Shown here: piece after piece, positions 5,576-11,252 of the stretch
How the letters are laid out: each line of letters opens with the position of its first letter
Numbering within the stretch: position 1 is the stretch's first letter
NCBI GenBank assembly: GCA_937898375.1
Contig: CALEJX010000472.1
Span: 1-12,245 of the forward strand
Length of the DNA: 12,245 bases
Direction: 5' to 3'
Source: an uncultured Ruminococcus sp.
Lineage (GTDB): Bacteria; Bacillota; Clostridia; Oscillospirales; Ruminococcaceae
Notes under the pieces: generated by a model
The model's database searches: none
What the model saw: the letters and a program-made list of their open reading frames with translations, nothing else
Told to the model about the DNA's origin: nothing
Position numbers and translations under genes: made by a program

Positions 5576-6382
5576 TTACTTTTTGTCTTCGTCCTTGTTT
5601 TCATCAAAAAGGTTTTTCTTGTCAACGAACTTACCTGTGCTTACGTCAAAGGCTTCGCTTGACTTCTTATTCATTATCACAACGATAACTATAACTGCGA
5701 TAGCAACGCCTGCGATTATGCCAACGATAAGGAAAATAGGGCTTGACGAGCTGTCTGACTTTTCTGCTGCTGAAACTGTTGTAGCAACTGTAGTGGTAGC
5801 AGCGGTGGTCTCGGCAGTTGTCTCTGATACAGACTCGTCCTTTGGAGCTTCTGTGGTAGTTGTTGTCTCAGGAGCTTTGTCATTGCAGTCCGTGATAGTC
5901 AGCGACTTGCACTTTATCGCAACATTTGACGGAGCGATAACGTGGAGATAATCCACTGTGCTGAAATCCTTTGAGGTGTATGCTTTTACAAGATCCTGAT
6001 AATAGAAGATAGCGCTGTTCTCGTCATATGTAGTAGGTGTTACCTCTGCCCATACAGCACCCTTGTCATCAGCCAAAGCGTTGTCGGGATTGTTGTAACA
6101 CTGAAGCGCAAGTCCAATAGGCGAGCTTGTAACGTTCTCAGCCTGTTTCTTGTCCTTGTATTCAAATGTGACAACTATCTGCGTCTTGTCTGTTATTCTT
6201 GCAACATCGAACTTGTCCTTTGCAATGGAAAGGCTCTTGCCCCATGTGCTTGCCGTCTTTGCGTCCTTGCAGTCTATTTTCACGTCAGAAACATCAGCCG
6301 ACGCTGTGAGCGAAAATATTCCCATTACTGCCATAAGAGCGCAAAGAAACACCGATGAAATGACCTTTTTCATGCTTTTCAT
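5576..6382 (-). CDS. Secreted single-pass membrane protein with CBM-like ectodomain and Thr-rich stalk (paralogue B)
   Basis: This 268-residue paralogue of the downstream gene has the same plan: signal peptide (1-29, after ASA), ectodomain (about 34-166, bounded by Cys38 and Cys166), stalk (168-210) rich in Thr, Ser, Ala and Glu, one membrane helix (215-237) and a charged cytoplasmic tail (238-268). The stalk, absent from paralogue A, resembles glycosylated linkers of surface proteins. Shared ectodomain patterns are IDC, ASTWGKSLSI, IVVTF, GAVWAEVTP and KAYTSKDFSTV. The tail motif KKSSEAFDVSTGKFVDKK is identical to that of paralogue A, and the two genes match at 41 of 44 bases there (4701-4744 and 5631-5674). 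The ATG at 6382 is 8 nt after GAGGAGA; a second ATG at 6373 is too far from it. Ligand and function are unknown. Confidence 0.85.
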   Translation of the reverse strand: MKSMKKVISSVFLCALMAVMGIFSLTASADVSDVKIDCKDAKTASTWGKSLSIAKDKFDVARITDKTQIVVTFEYKDKKQAENVTSSPIGLALQCYNNPDNALADDKGAVWAEVTPTTYDENSAIFYYQDLVKAYTSKDFSTVDYLHVIAPSNVAIKCKSLTITDCNDKAPETTTTTEAPKDESVSETTAETTAATTTVATTVSAAEKSDSSSSPIFLIVGIIAGVAIAVIVIVVIMNKKSSEAFDVSTGKFVDKKNLFDENKDEDKK

Positions 6383-6432
6383 AAAATATATCTCCTCATT
6401 AATTTATAAAATTTCCCACTTTTAACTTTATG

Positions 6433-6461
6433 ATTATAACATATACTTTTATCTATTTCAA
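6433..6461 (-). promoter_or_regulatory. Promoter of paralogue B
   Basis: On the minus strand TTGAAA (6461-6456) and a perfect TATAAT (6438-6433) are separated by 17 bp in very AT-rich DNA. Start near 6426, leader about 44 nt. It diverges from the ruvX promoter, whose -35 box is about 44 bp away. Confidence 0.78.
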
Positions 6462-6504
6462 TAAACATTTTGTTAAGCTATTTTCAAAAATCCTCCTATG
6501 GGGC

Positions 6505-6533
6505 TTGTTTTACAGACAGCGTTATGATATAAT
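6505..6533 (+). promoter_or_regulatory. Promoter of ruvX and the metallophosphoesterase gene
   Basis: TTGTTT (6505-6510) and a perfect TATAAT (6528-6533) are spaced by 17 bp. The start is expected near 6540, leaving a short leader of about 27 nt before the ruvX ATG, with GAGGTG at 6555-6560. The -35 box is weak beyond TTG. Confidence 0.65.
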
Positions 6534-6566
6534 GGTATGAAAAGTCATGATACAGAGGTGTATAAA

Positions 6567-6998
6567 ATGAAAATAATGGCAATAGATTACGGCGACGCAA
6601 GAACAGGTTTTGCAATAAGCGACCGCTCGGAGTTCCTTGCTTCCCCTATCGGCACTGTCCCTGAGAGAAACGCCGAAAGGCTTGCAGATAAGGCGGCTCA
6701 GACAGCGGCTGAATACGGCGCAGGTGAGATAATCGTAGGTCTGCCTATAAACATGAATGGTACGGAAGGACCAAGAGCAGAGAAGTGCAGAGCATTCGCC
6801 GAGCTTCTCAAAGAGCGCACAGACCTGCCCGTAAAAATGTGGGACGAGCGTTCCACCACCGTCACCGCACACAATATCCTCAACGAAACGAACGTTAGAG
6901 GAAAGGCAAGAAAGGCTGTGGTAGATACAGTTGCCGCAACTATTATTTTGGAGGGCTATCTTGAATACAGAAGAAAAAAAGCAAATCAGGCTGACTAA
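6567..6998 (+). CDS. ruvX: YqgF/RuvX family RNase H-fold nuclease (putative Holliday junction resolvase)
   Basis: A cytoplasmic RNase H-fold nuclease, conserved across bacteria, linked to Holliday junction resolution and to 16S pre-rRNA processing. The 143-residue length is typical. Motifs in order: MAIDYGDARTGFAISD with the first acidic active-site residue Asp7, EIIVGLPINMNG (54-65), VKMWDERSTT with Asp93 and Glu94, and VVDTVAATIIL with Asp120 near the end, the layout expected for the family. I place the start at ATG 6567, 6 nt after GAGGTG. An in-frame ATG at 6537 would start at the predicted transcription start and adds ten residues unlike the family. It is transcribed divergently from paralogue B, and the next gene starts inside its 3' end. 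Confidence 0.93.
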   Translation: MKIMAIDYGDARTGFAISDRSEFLASPIGTVPERNAERLADKAAQTAAEYGAGEIIVGLPINMNGTEGPRAEKCRAFAELLKERTDLPVKMWDERSTTVTAHNILNETNVRGKARKAVVDTVAATIILEGYLEYRRKKANQAD

Positions 6999-7821
6999 AA
7001 AGCAGAAAAGAAATATACTCATAGTCATAATAGTGCTTGCGGTCATGATATTAGCCGACTTCGTTTGGTCGAATACCTATATCGAGGTCAAAAAGCTGTC
7101 TGCGCATTTTGACAACTTGCCCGAGGGTTTTGAGGGCTGTAAGATAGTTCAGATATCTGACTTCCACAACGAGTGGGGCTCAGGCTACATAGATAGGCTG
7201 ACGAAAAAGGTCAAAGATTGTGAGCCTGATTATATCTTTGTCACAGGGGACAGCGTTGACCAGATTTTTCCCGATGTTGACCGCTCTCTTGAGTTTATGA
7301 AAAAGCTCCCTGACATATGTCCTGTGTATCTTGTTATGGGCAATCACGAATATAATCTTTCTCAGGAGGAAAGGGAACAGTTCGTCTCAGGCTGTGAAAA
7401 CTATGGCATAAACGTTCTCTACAACGAGCATACCACACTCACACGCAATGGCGATACTGTCAGCCTGCTGGGCTTTGACAATATGGAAAATGACCGAGAG
7501 GCTTTTTCACAGGTCACAGAGGATTTTGTTATACTGCTCAACCACTACCCTGAGGATTGCAACTATTTCAGCAAGACCGCAGTGCAGTATGGAACGCATA
7601 TCGATATCGACTTCACAGGTCACGCACATGGCGGACTTATAAGACTTCCCCTTGTGAACGGTCTTTATGCACCGGGTCAGGGCTTGTTCCCGAAATACAC
7701 CGACGGCACTTATGACGTGAATGACACTACCCTTGTTGTATCAAGAGGAGTAGGCAACAGCGGTTGGACTCAGCGTTTCTCAGACCCCTTTGAGCTTGTG
7801 CTTTTCACTCTTGAAAAATAA
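6961..7821 (+). CDS. Membrane-anchored calcineurin-like metallophosphoesterase
   Basis: A binuclear metal phosphoesterase of the YkuE/YaeI type, with one N-terminal membrane helix (about 19-35) after a Lys-rich start, so the catalytic domain probably faces outside. Metal and catalytic motifs in order: DFHN (67-70), GDSVD (96-100), GNHE (127-130), LNHYP with His195 and GHAHGG (220-225). The start is most likely TTG 6961, giving 286 residues: GGAGGG at 6950-6955 is well placed before it, and an in-frame ATG at 6931 has no comparable site. It overlaps ruvX by 38 bp in another frame, implying translational coupling. Its 3' end overlaps the convergent transporter gene by 42 bp. The substrate is not shown by sequence; lipid-linked phosphates are a family-based guess. 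Confidence 0.9.
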   Translation: MNTEEKKQIRLTKKQKRNILIVIIVLAVMILADFVWSNTYIEVKKLSAHFDNLPEGFEGCKIVQISDFHNEWGSGYIDRLTKKVKDCEPDYIFVTGDSVDQIFPDVDRSLEFMKKLPDICPVYLVMGNHEYNLSQEEREQFVSGCENYGINVLYNEHTTLTRNGDTVSLLGFDNMENDREAFSQVTEDFVILLNHYPEDCNYFSKTAVQYGTHIDIDFTGHAHGGLIRLPLVNGLYAPGQGLFPKYTDGTYDVNDTTLVVSRGVGNSGWTQRFSDPFELVLFTLEK

Positions 7822-8136
7822 TTCTTTCAGACCCATAAGAATAAGGAAAATACCGAAAGCTTTTGAAAGCAGGCTTTGCTCTATCCTGTTTGCAAGCCAT
7901 GCTGATACGATAACAGCTGCCGTTCCCCACAAAACTGCGGGAACGGCTTTTTTCCATTCCACAAGCTTGTTTTTCGTGTGAAGCACAAGGCTTATTATAG
8001 CTATAGGGATAAAAAACACAAGGTTTATCCCCTGTGCCGCTATCTGAGAAAAGCCTGCAAACACCGTAAGATAAACAATAAGCACCATTCCGCCACCAAG
8101 ACCCATGGAAGCGAAAACGCCAGTTAGAAAAGCCAC
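7780..8136 (-). CDS. TauE/SafE (TSUP) family permease, second half-size protein
   Basis: Resembles one half of the anion exporter family formerly DUF81: four hydrophobic segments with the repeat signature FLTGVFASMGLGGGM at the start, an AQGINLVFFIPIA segment near residue 35, HTKNK near 53, and a C-terminal FGIFLILMGLKELFF. In Clostridia such transporters often occur as two adjacent half-size genes. The GTG at 8136 gives 118 residues but has no ribosome binding site and leaves only three residues before the first motif. A more family-like start would be the ACG at 8160-8158, placed 7 nt after GGG of AGGGTGAT, which suggests a former ATG. The frame is open upstream to the TAG ending the preceding half. 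The stop lies inside the 3' end of the metallophosphoesterase gene. Confidence 0.8.
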   Translation of the reverse strand: MAFLTGVFASMGLGGGMVLIVYLTVFAGFSQIAAQGINLVFFIPIAIISLVLHTKNKLVEWKKAVPAVLWGTAAVIVSAWLANRIEQSLLSKAFGIFLILMGLKELFFKSEKHKLKGV

Positions 8137-8169
8137 TGCACAAATTGTATACCAAGCCGTAATATCACC

Positions 8170-8529
8170 CTATTTCATAAAGATACGCACCCCTGCGATT
8201 ATCATAAGTGCGCCGAAAATACGTTTTAGCAGGCTGTTTGAAAGCTTTTTCATGAGCATTGCGCCCACCGCCGCACCCGCTATCCCAAGTGGTATGAATT
8301 TCACAGCCTGCGAAATGTCAAGACTTCCGCCTTTGAAATACACAAGTCCGCTTATAACAGACAATGGAAGCGTTATGGCAATGGACGTGGCATGAGCTTT
8401 TTTCGGCTCACTGCCGCCTTTTTCAAGCATAGGCACTGCTATCATTCCGCCGCCCGAGCCGAAAAATCCGTTGCATATCCCCACGGCTATACCCGTGAGC
8501 GCATTGAAGCATTTTTTATTTACACGCAA
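8170..8529 (-). CDS. TauE/SafE (TSUP) family permease, first half-size protein
   Basis: About 119 residues with the repeat signature LTGIAVGICNGFFGSGGGM, the KKAHATSIAITLPLSVISG segment typical of the family's first repeat, and a C-terminal FGALMIIAGVRIF. Probably four membrane segments; likely pairs with the following half to form one transporter. The substrate is unknown: sulfite, sulfoacetate or another small anion is the family range. I choose TTG 8529 because GGGGTGA (8541-8535) is correctly spaced from it. A GTG at 8538 lies inside that same sequence and in a terminator stem. The gene sits right behind the khpA terminator, so its expression probably depends on readthrough or an unseen promoter. 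It ends at TAG (8172-8170), in the same frame as the next half. Confidence 0.82.
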   Translation of the reverse strand: MRVNKKCFNALTGIAVGICNGFFGSGGGMIAVPMLEKGGSEPKKAHATSIAITLPLSVISGLVYFKGGSLDISQAVKFIPLGIAGAAVGAMLMKKLSNSLLKRIFGALMIIAGVRIFMK

Positions 8530-8565
8530 AAAAATCACCCCGTACTATTATCTGCACGGGGTGAT
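8528..8565 (-). terminator. Intrinsic terminator after khpA, overlapping the next ribosome binding site
   Basis: On the minus strand ATCACCCCGT (8565-8556) pairs perfectly with ACGGGGTGAT (8543-8534) around a 12-nt loop, and a run of seven T follows (8534-8528). It ends the ylxM-ffh-rpsP-khpA transcript. The downstream arm contains GGGGTGA, the apparent ribosome binding site of the half-transporter gene. Confidence 0.87.
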
Positions 8566-8583
8566 GATTTATTCACTGAATTA

Positions 8584-8817
8584 TCAGTCTATCTCTACCA
8601 TTATTTTCTGATCCACACGGGAAGCGCCAGCACGCATAACAACTCTTATAGCCTTTGCGATCCTGCCCTGCTTGCCGATAACTCTGCCCATATCGTCCGG
8701 AGCAACGTGAAGATGATAAACCACGATACCCTCTGCATTAGGCTCGTCAACAACGACTTCAACAGCGTCCTTGTTTTCAACAAGCTCAGAAACTATAGTT
8801 TCGAGTAATTCTTTCAT
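8584..8817 (-). CDS. khpA: KH-domain RNA-binding protein KhpA (YlqC)
   Basis: A small single-KH-domain RNA-binding protein of Firmicutes; in streptococci and others it pairs with KhpB (Jag) and affects cell elongation and division. The 77-residue length is standard. The GxxG loop is GKQG (48-51) within GRVIGKQGRIAKAIR, the RNA-contacting signature of KH domains, and the N-terminus MKELLETIVSELVENKDAV is typical. The ATG at 8817 has GGAGA upstream. It follows rpsP, as in the conserved Firmicutes order ffh-rpsP-ylqC, after an unusually structured 119-bp gap. A terminator follows directly, so rimM, trmD and rplS, which often come next, are not part of this operon. Confidence 0.93.
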   Translation of the reverse strand: MKELLETIVSELVENKDAVEVVVDEPNAEGIVVYHLHVAPDDMGRVIGKQGRIAKAIRVVMRAGASRVDQKIMVEID

Positions 8818-8833
8818 AAAAATATCTCCATTC

Positions 8834-8895
8834 TCCCACGAAAATGCGGCAGGGAAGCGTTTTCCCCGCCGAAAACGGCAAGCGAAGTGGTGGGA
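8834..8895 (-). other. Structured intergenic RNA segment between rpsP and khpA
   Basis: On the minus strand a 10-bp hairpin with one G-U pair and a 5-nt loop (8871-8862 with 8856-8847) lies inside a closing stem, TCCCAC/GTGGGA (8895-8890 with 8839-8834). A GCCG-TTTT-CGGC hairpin (8879-8868) overlaps the main stem, so the two exclude each other. The segment is more GC-rich than other gaps here and no reading frame fills it. It has no T run, so it is not a simple terminator; a processing site, regulatory leader of khpA or dispersed repeat are possible. Confidence 0.5.
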
Positions 8896-8936
8896 TAGGA
8901 AGCTCGCCGTCTGGAATTATCCTGTCAGCTCACTGA

Positions 8937-9179
8937 TTAGATAGTGCCGTTCTTCTTGAGAAGAGCCTTAACTGTATCAGTTGGCTGTGCGCCGTTAGCG
9001 ATCCAGGACTTTGCCTTTTCGTCGTCAACCTTGAGTACAGAAGGTTCCTTAGTTGGGTCATAATAGCCCAGCTCCTCGATGAAACGTCCGTCTCTTGGAT
9101 ATCTTGAATCAGCAACTACGATTCTGTAGAAAGGAGCCTTCTTAGCGCCCATTCTTCTGAGTCTGATCTTTACTGCCAT
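8937..9179 (-). CDS. rpsP: 30S ribosomal protein S16
   Basis: A primary-assembly protein of the small ribosomal subunit, 80 residues as in most Firmicutes. The start MAVKIRLRRMGAKKAPFYRI is the family hallmark, followed by VVADSRYPRDGRFIEELGYYDP and a C-terminal SWIANGAQPTDTVKALLKK. The ATG at 9179 is preceded by a strong GGAGGTGA; an upstream in-frame start at 9224 would precede that site and adds unrelated residues. It lies 67 bp after ffh on the same strand in the conserved ylxM-ffh-rpsP-khpA cluster. Confidence 0.98.
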   Translation of the reverse strand: MAVKIRLRRMGAKKAPFYRIVVADSRYPRDGRFIEELGYYDPTKEPSVLKVDDEKAKSWIANGAQPTDTVKALLKKNGTI

Positions 9180-9246
9180 TGTATTTTCACCTCCATAAAA
9201 AACTTCATATATCAAATCAATCACTTGATTGCTGATAGCTTACCAA

Positions 9247-10614
9247 CTATTGTGGCATTCCGCCGCCAAGACCTTTGAGAAGCGCCGCTCTGTTTCTTCT
9301 GGATTTCTTTCCGTGAAGATTTCCGCCGATACCGAACTGCTTCATCATTTTCTGCATTTGCTCAAACTGCTTAAGGAGCTGGTTCACGTCAGACACCTGT
9401 GTGCCGCTTCCTGCAGCGATACGTCTTTTTCTCTTAGGGTCAATGATCGCAGGCTTTTCTCTTTCAGCCCTTGTCATTGAATTTATCATGGCCTCAGTCT
9501 TTTTAAGCTGAACTTCGCCCTGCTCAACCTGCTCGTCTGTTACCTTGTTAGCGCCAGGAAGCATTCTGATAATAGACTTCATAGAGCCCATTTTCTGTAT
9601 CTGCTTCATCTGCTCCAGCAAGTCGTTGAGGTCAAAGCCCTTTTCCTGCATTTTTTCTGCAAGCTTCTTGGCGTCCTTTTCGTCAACTGTCTGAGTAGCC
9701 TTTTCGATAAGAGTGAGCATATCGCCCATGCCAAGTATTCTTGAAGCCATCCTCTCAGGGTGGAAAGCCTCGAACTCGTCAAGCTTTTCGCCCGTACCAA
9801 CGAACTTGATAGGCTTACCTGTTACAGCAAGCACTGAAAGCGCCGCACCGCCTCTTGTATCAGAGTCGAGCTTTGTAAGGATAACGCTGTCGATACCAAG
9901 AGCCTCGTCAAAGCTTGAAGCCACCTTTACAGCGTCCTGACCGATCATAGCGTCAACAACGAGCATTATCTCATTTGGCTCTGCTATCTTCTTGATATCT
10001 TTAAGCTCGTTCATAAGCTCTTCATCAATGTGAAGACGTCCTGCCGTATCTATGATAACAAGGTCATTGCCGTAATCCTTGGCGTGCTTGATACCCTCTT
10101 TTACTATCTTTCTCGGGTCTATCTGACCCATTTCAAATACTGCGACTTCGGCTCTCTCTCCCACAACTTTCAGCTGTTCGATAGCCGCAGGTCTGTAAAC
10201 GTCGGCTGCTATAAGCAGAGGACGCTTGCCCTCTTTCTTGAACATCTTCGCAAGCTTTGCAGCGTGCGTTGTTTTACCTGAACCCTGCAGACCGCACATC
10301 ATGATGATGCAAGGCGGCTTGTTAGGAAAGTTTATCTTTGAGTTAGCCTCGCCCATGAGCTTTATAAGCTCGTCATTAACTATCTTTATAACCTGCTGAG
10401 CAGGAGTAAGGCTCTTGAGCACTTCCTCACCGACGCTTCTCTCAGTTACCTTGGCAATAAAATCCTTTACTACCTTGTAGCTTACGTCAGCTTCAAGCAG
10501 AGCCATTTTTACCTCACGCATAGCCTCCTTAACGTCAGCCTCCGTGAGCTTACCTCTTGATTTAAGACGCTTGAACACGCCATTAAGTTTTTCTGAAAGT
10601 CCTTCAAACGCCAT
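9247..10614 (-). CDS. ffh: Signal recognition particle GTPase Ffh (SRP54)
   Basis: Binds signal sequences of membrane and secreted proteins as they leave the ribosome and, with SRP RNA and FtsY, delivers them to the Sec translocon. The 455-residue length is normal. Domains in order: N-terminal helical bundle (1-90), the G domain with P-loop GLQGSGKTT (108-116), DVYRPAAIEQL (138-148), DTAGR (189-193), TKLDSDTRGGAAL (247-259), then the methionine-rich M domain (about 300-455) containing RRIAAGSGT, the SRP RNA-binding helix-turn-helix, and a short Gly/Met tail. The ATG at 10614 has GGAGG upstream. It follows ylxM by 30 bp, its usual partner. Confidence 0.98.
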   Translation of the reverse strand: MAFEGLSEKLNGVFKRLKSRGKLTEADVKEAMREVKMALLEADVSYKVVKDFIAKVTERSVGEEVLKSLTPAQQVIKIVNDELIKLMGEANSKINFPNKPPCIIMMCGLQGSGKTTHAAKLAKMFKKEGKRPLLIAADVYRPAAIEQLKVVGERAEVAVFEMGQIDPRKIVKEGIKHAKDYGNDLVIIDTAGRLHIDEELMNELKDIKKIAEPNEIMLVVDAMIGQDAVKVASSFDEALGIDSVILTKLDSDTRGGAALSVLAVTGKPIKFVGTGEKLDEFEAFHPERMASRILGMGDMLTLIEKATQTVDEKDAKKLAEKMQEKGFDLNDLLEQMKQIQKMGSMKSIIRMLPGANKVTDEQVEQGEVQLKKTEAMINSMTRAEREKPAIIDPKRKRRIAAGSGTQVSDVNQLLKQFEQMQKMMKQFGIGGNLHGKKSRRNRAALLKGLGGGMPQ

Positions 10615-10644
10615 AAACTGCCCTCCGTATAATTTTTCTAGTCT

Positions 10645-11046
10645 TTATATCTGTTCTTCTTCCATATATTCTGTAGTGTCAAATTCATCAAGCTTAGAAT
10701 CGAGATTTTCAAGAAGCACTATCACCTTTTCGGCGATATCTCTCGCATAATTCTTTTTCCTGCACTCGTTAAAAACGTCCATAGCCTGAGCCTTGAACTC
10801 TTTAAGTTCTGCAAGATAAGCTTCCTGCTGTTTCAGCAGACCGAGCTTCTCCTCGTAATCAGCCATTGCAGTTTCACACTTTTTTACAGCGTCATGAACG
10901 CCCTGCCTTGAGATATCAAGCTGAGCGGCGATCTCACCCAATGACAGATCGTCATTGTAATAGAGATCCATGATCTCGTTTTGTTTATCAGTGAGCAGGC
11001 AGCCATACAAGTCGAGCAAAACGCTGTTTTGCAAATTTTTACTCAT
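10645..11046 (-). CDS. ylxM: YlxM/p13-family helix-turn-helix protein, SRP-associated
   Basis: A sigma-factor-region-4-like helix-turn-helix protein nearly always encoded just upstream of ffh in Firmicutes; in Streptococcus mutans YlxM has been reported to modulate SRP assembly or Ffh GTPase activity. Residues 10-56 match the family: LDLYGCLLTDKQNEIMDLYY followed by SLGEIAAQLDISRQGVHDAVKK, the helix-turn-helix. The rest (60-133) is a charged, probably coiled helical tail, a little longer than the usual 105-115 total. The ATG at 11046 is preceded by AGGAGGTAA. It is the first gene of the ffh operon and directly follows a perfect-consensus promoter. Confidence 0.92.
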   Translation of the reverse strand: MSKNLQNSVLLDLYGCLLTDKQNEIMDLYYNDDLSLGEIAAQLDISRQGVHDAVKKCETAMADYEEKLGLLKQQEAYLAELKEFKAQAMDVFNECRKKNYARDIAEKVIVLLENLDSKLDEFDTTEYMEEEQI

Positions 11047-11070
11047 ACCGCTTACCTCCTGATGAATTTC

Positions 11071-11092
11071 TGTAAAGTCATAAACCTTTACA
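11071..11092. repeat. Inverted repeat at the start of the ylxM-ffh transcript
   Basis: TGTAAAG (11071-11077) and CTTTACA (11086-11092) form a perfect 7-bp inverted repeat with an 8-bp spacer. It begins immediately after the -10 box and spans the predicted transcription start, so it could be a repressor operator or a stabilising 5' hairpin in the mRNA. Confidence 0.5.
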
Positions 11093-11121
11093 ATTATATA
11101 TCAAGTTCGCCGACTTGTCAA
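11093..11121 (-). promoter_or_regulatory. Perfect-consensus promoter of the ylxM-ffh-rpsP-khpA operon
   Basis: On the minus strand TTGACA (11121-11116) and TATAAT (11098-11093) match the sigma-A consensus at all twelve positions with the ideal 17-bp spacing. AT-rich DNA with a long homopolymer tract lies upstream and could act as an UP element. Predicted start near 11086. This fits strong expression of ribosome and SRP genes. Confidence 0.9.
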
Positions 11122-11181
11122 GGGGTTTTGATGAAAAAAAAAATTTTACAAAATTCTGTGGAAAAAGTCCTTTTTATATGG

Positions 11182-11203
11182 TATAATTAATTGTTAATTA
11201 ACA
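11182..11203 (+). promoter_or_regulatory. -10 box and palindrome upstream of the aldo/keto reductase gene
   Basis: A perfect TATAAT (11182-11187) has no clear -35 box 16-18 bp upstream, which suggests dependence on an activator. TGTTAATTAACA, a 12-bp perfect palindrome (11192-11203), covers the predicted transcription start and is a candidate operator. Confidence 0.5.
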
Positions 11204-11252
11204 TAGTGATGATAAATAGTATAGAAAAATGTATGCCAAGGGGGAAGAGAAT

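Noticed and set aside
6522..7046. Minus-strand frame of 174 residues opposite ruvX
   Set aside because: ruvX is unmistakable on the plus strand; the antisense frame has no family features and covers the promoter region.
7805..8155. Second minus-strand frame of about 116 residues over the half-transporter
   Set aside because: It overlaps a recognisable TauE/SafE half in another frame and its translation is rich in Cys, Trp and Arg without pattern.
4098..8172. Stop codon reassignment explaining the TGA in the toxin and the TAG in the transporter
   Set aside because: TGA ends khpA and TAG ends ffh and the glucokinase at their normal family lengths, so both codons act as stops here.
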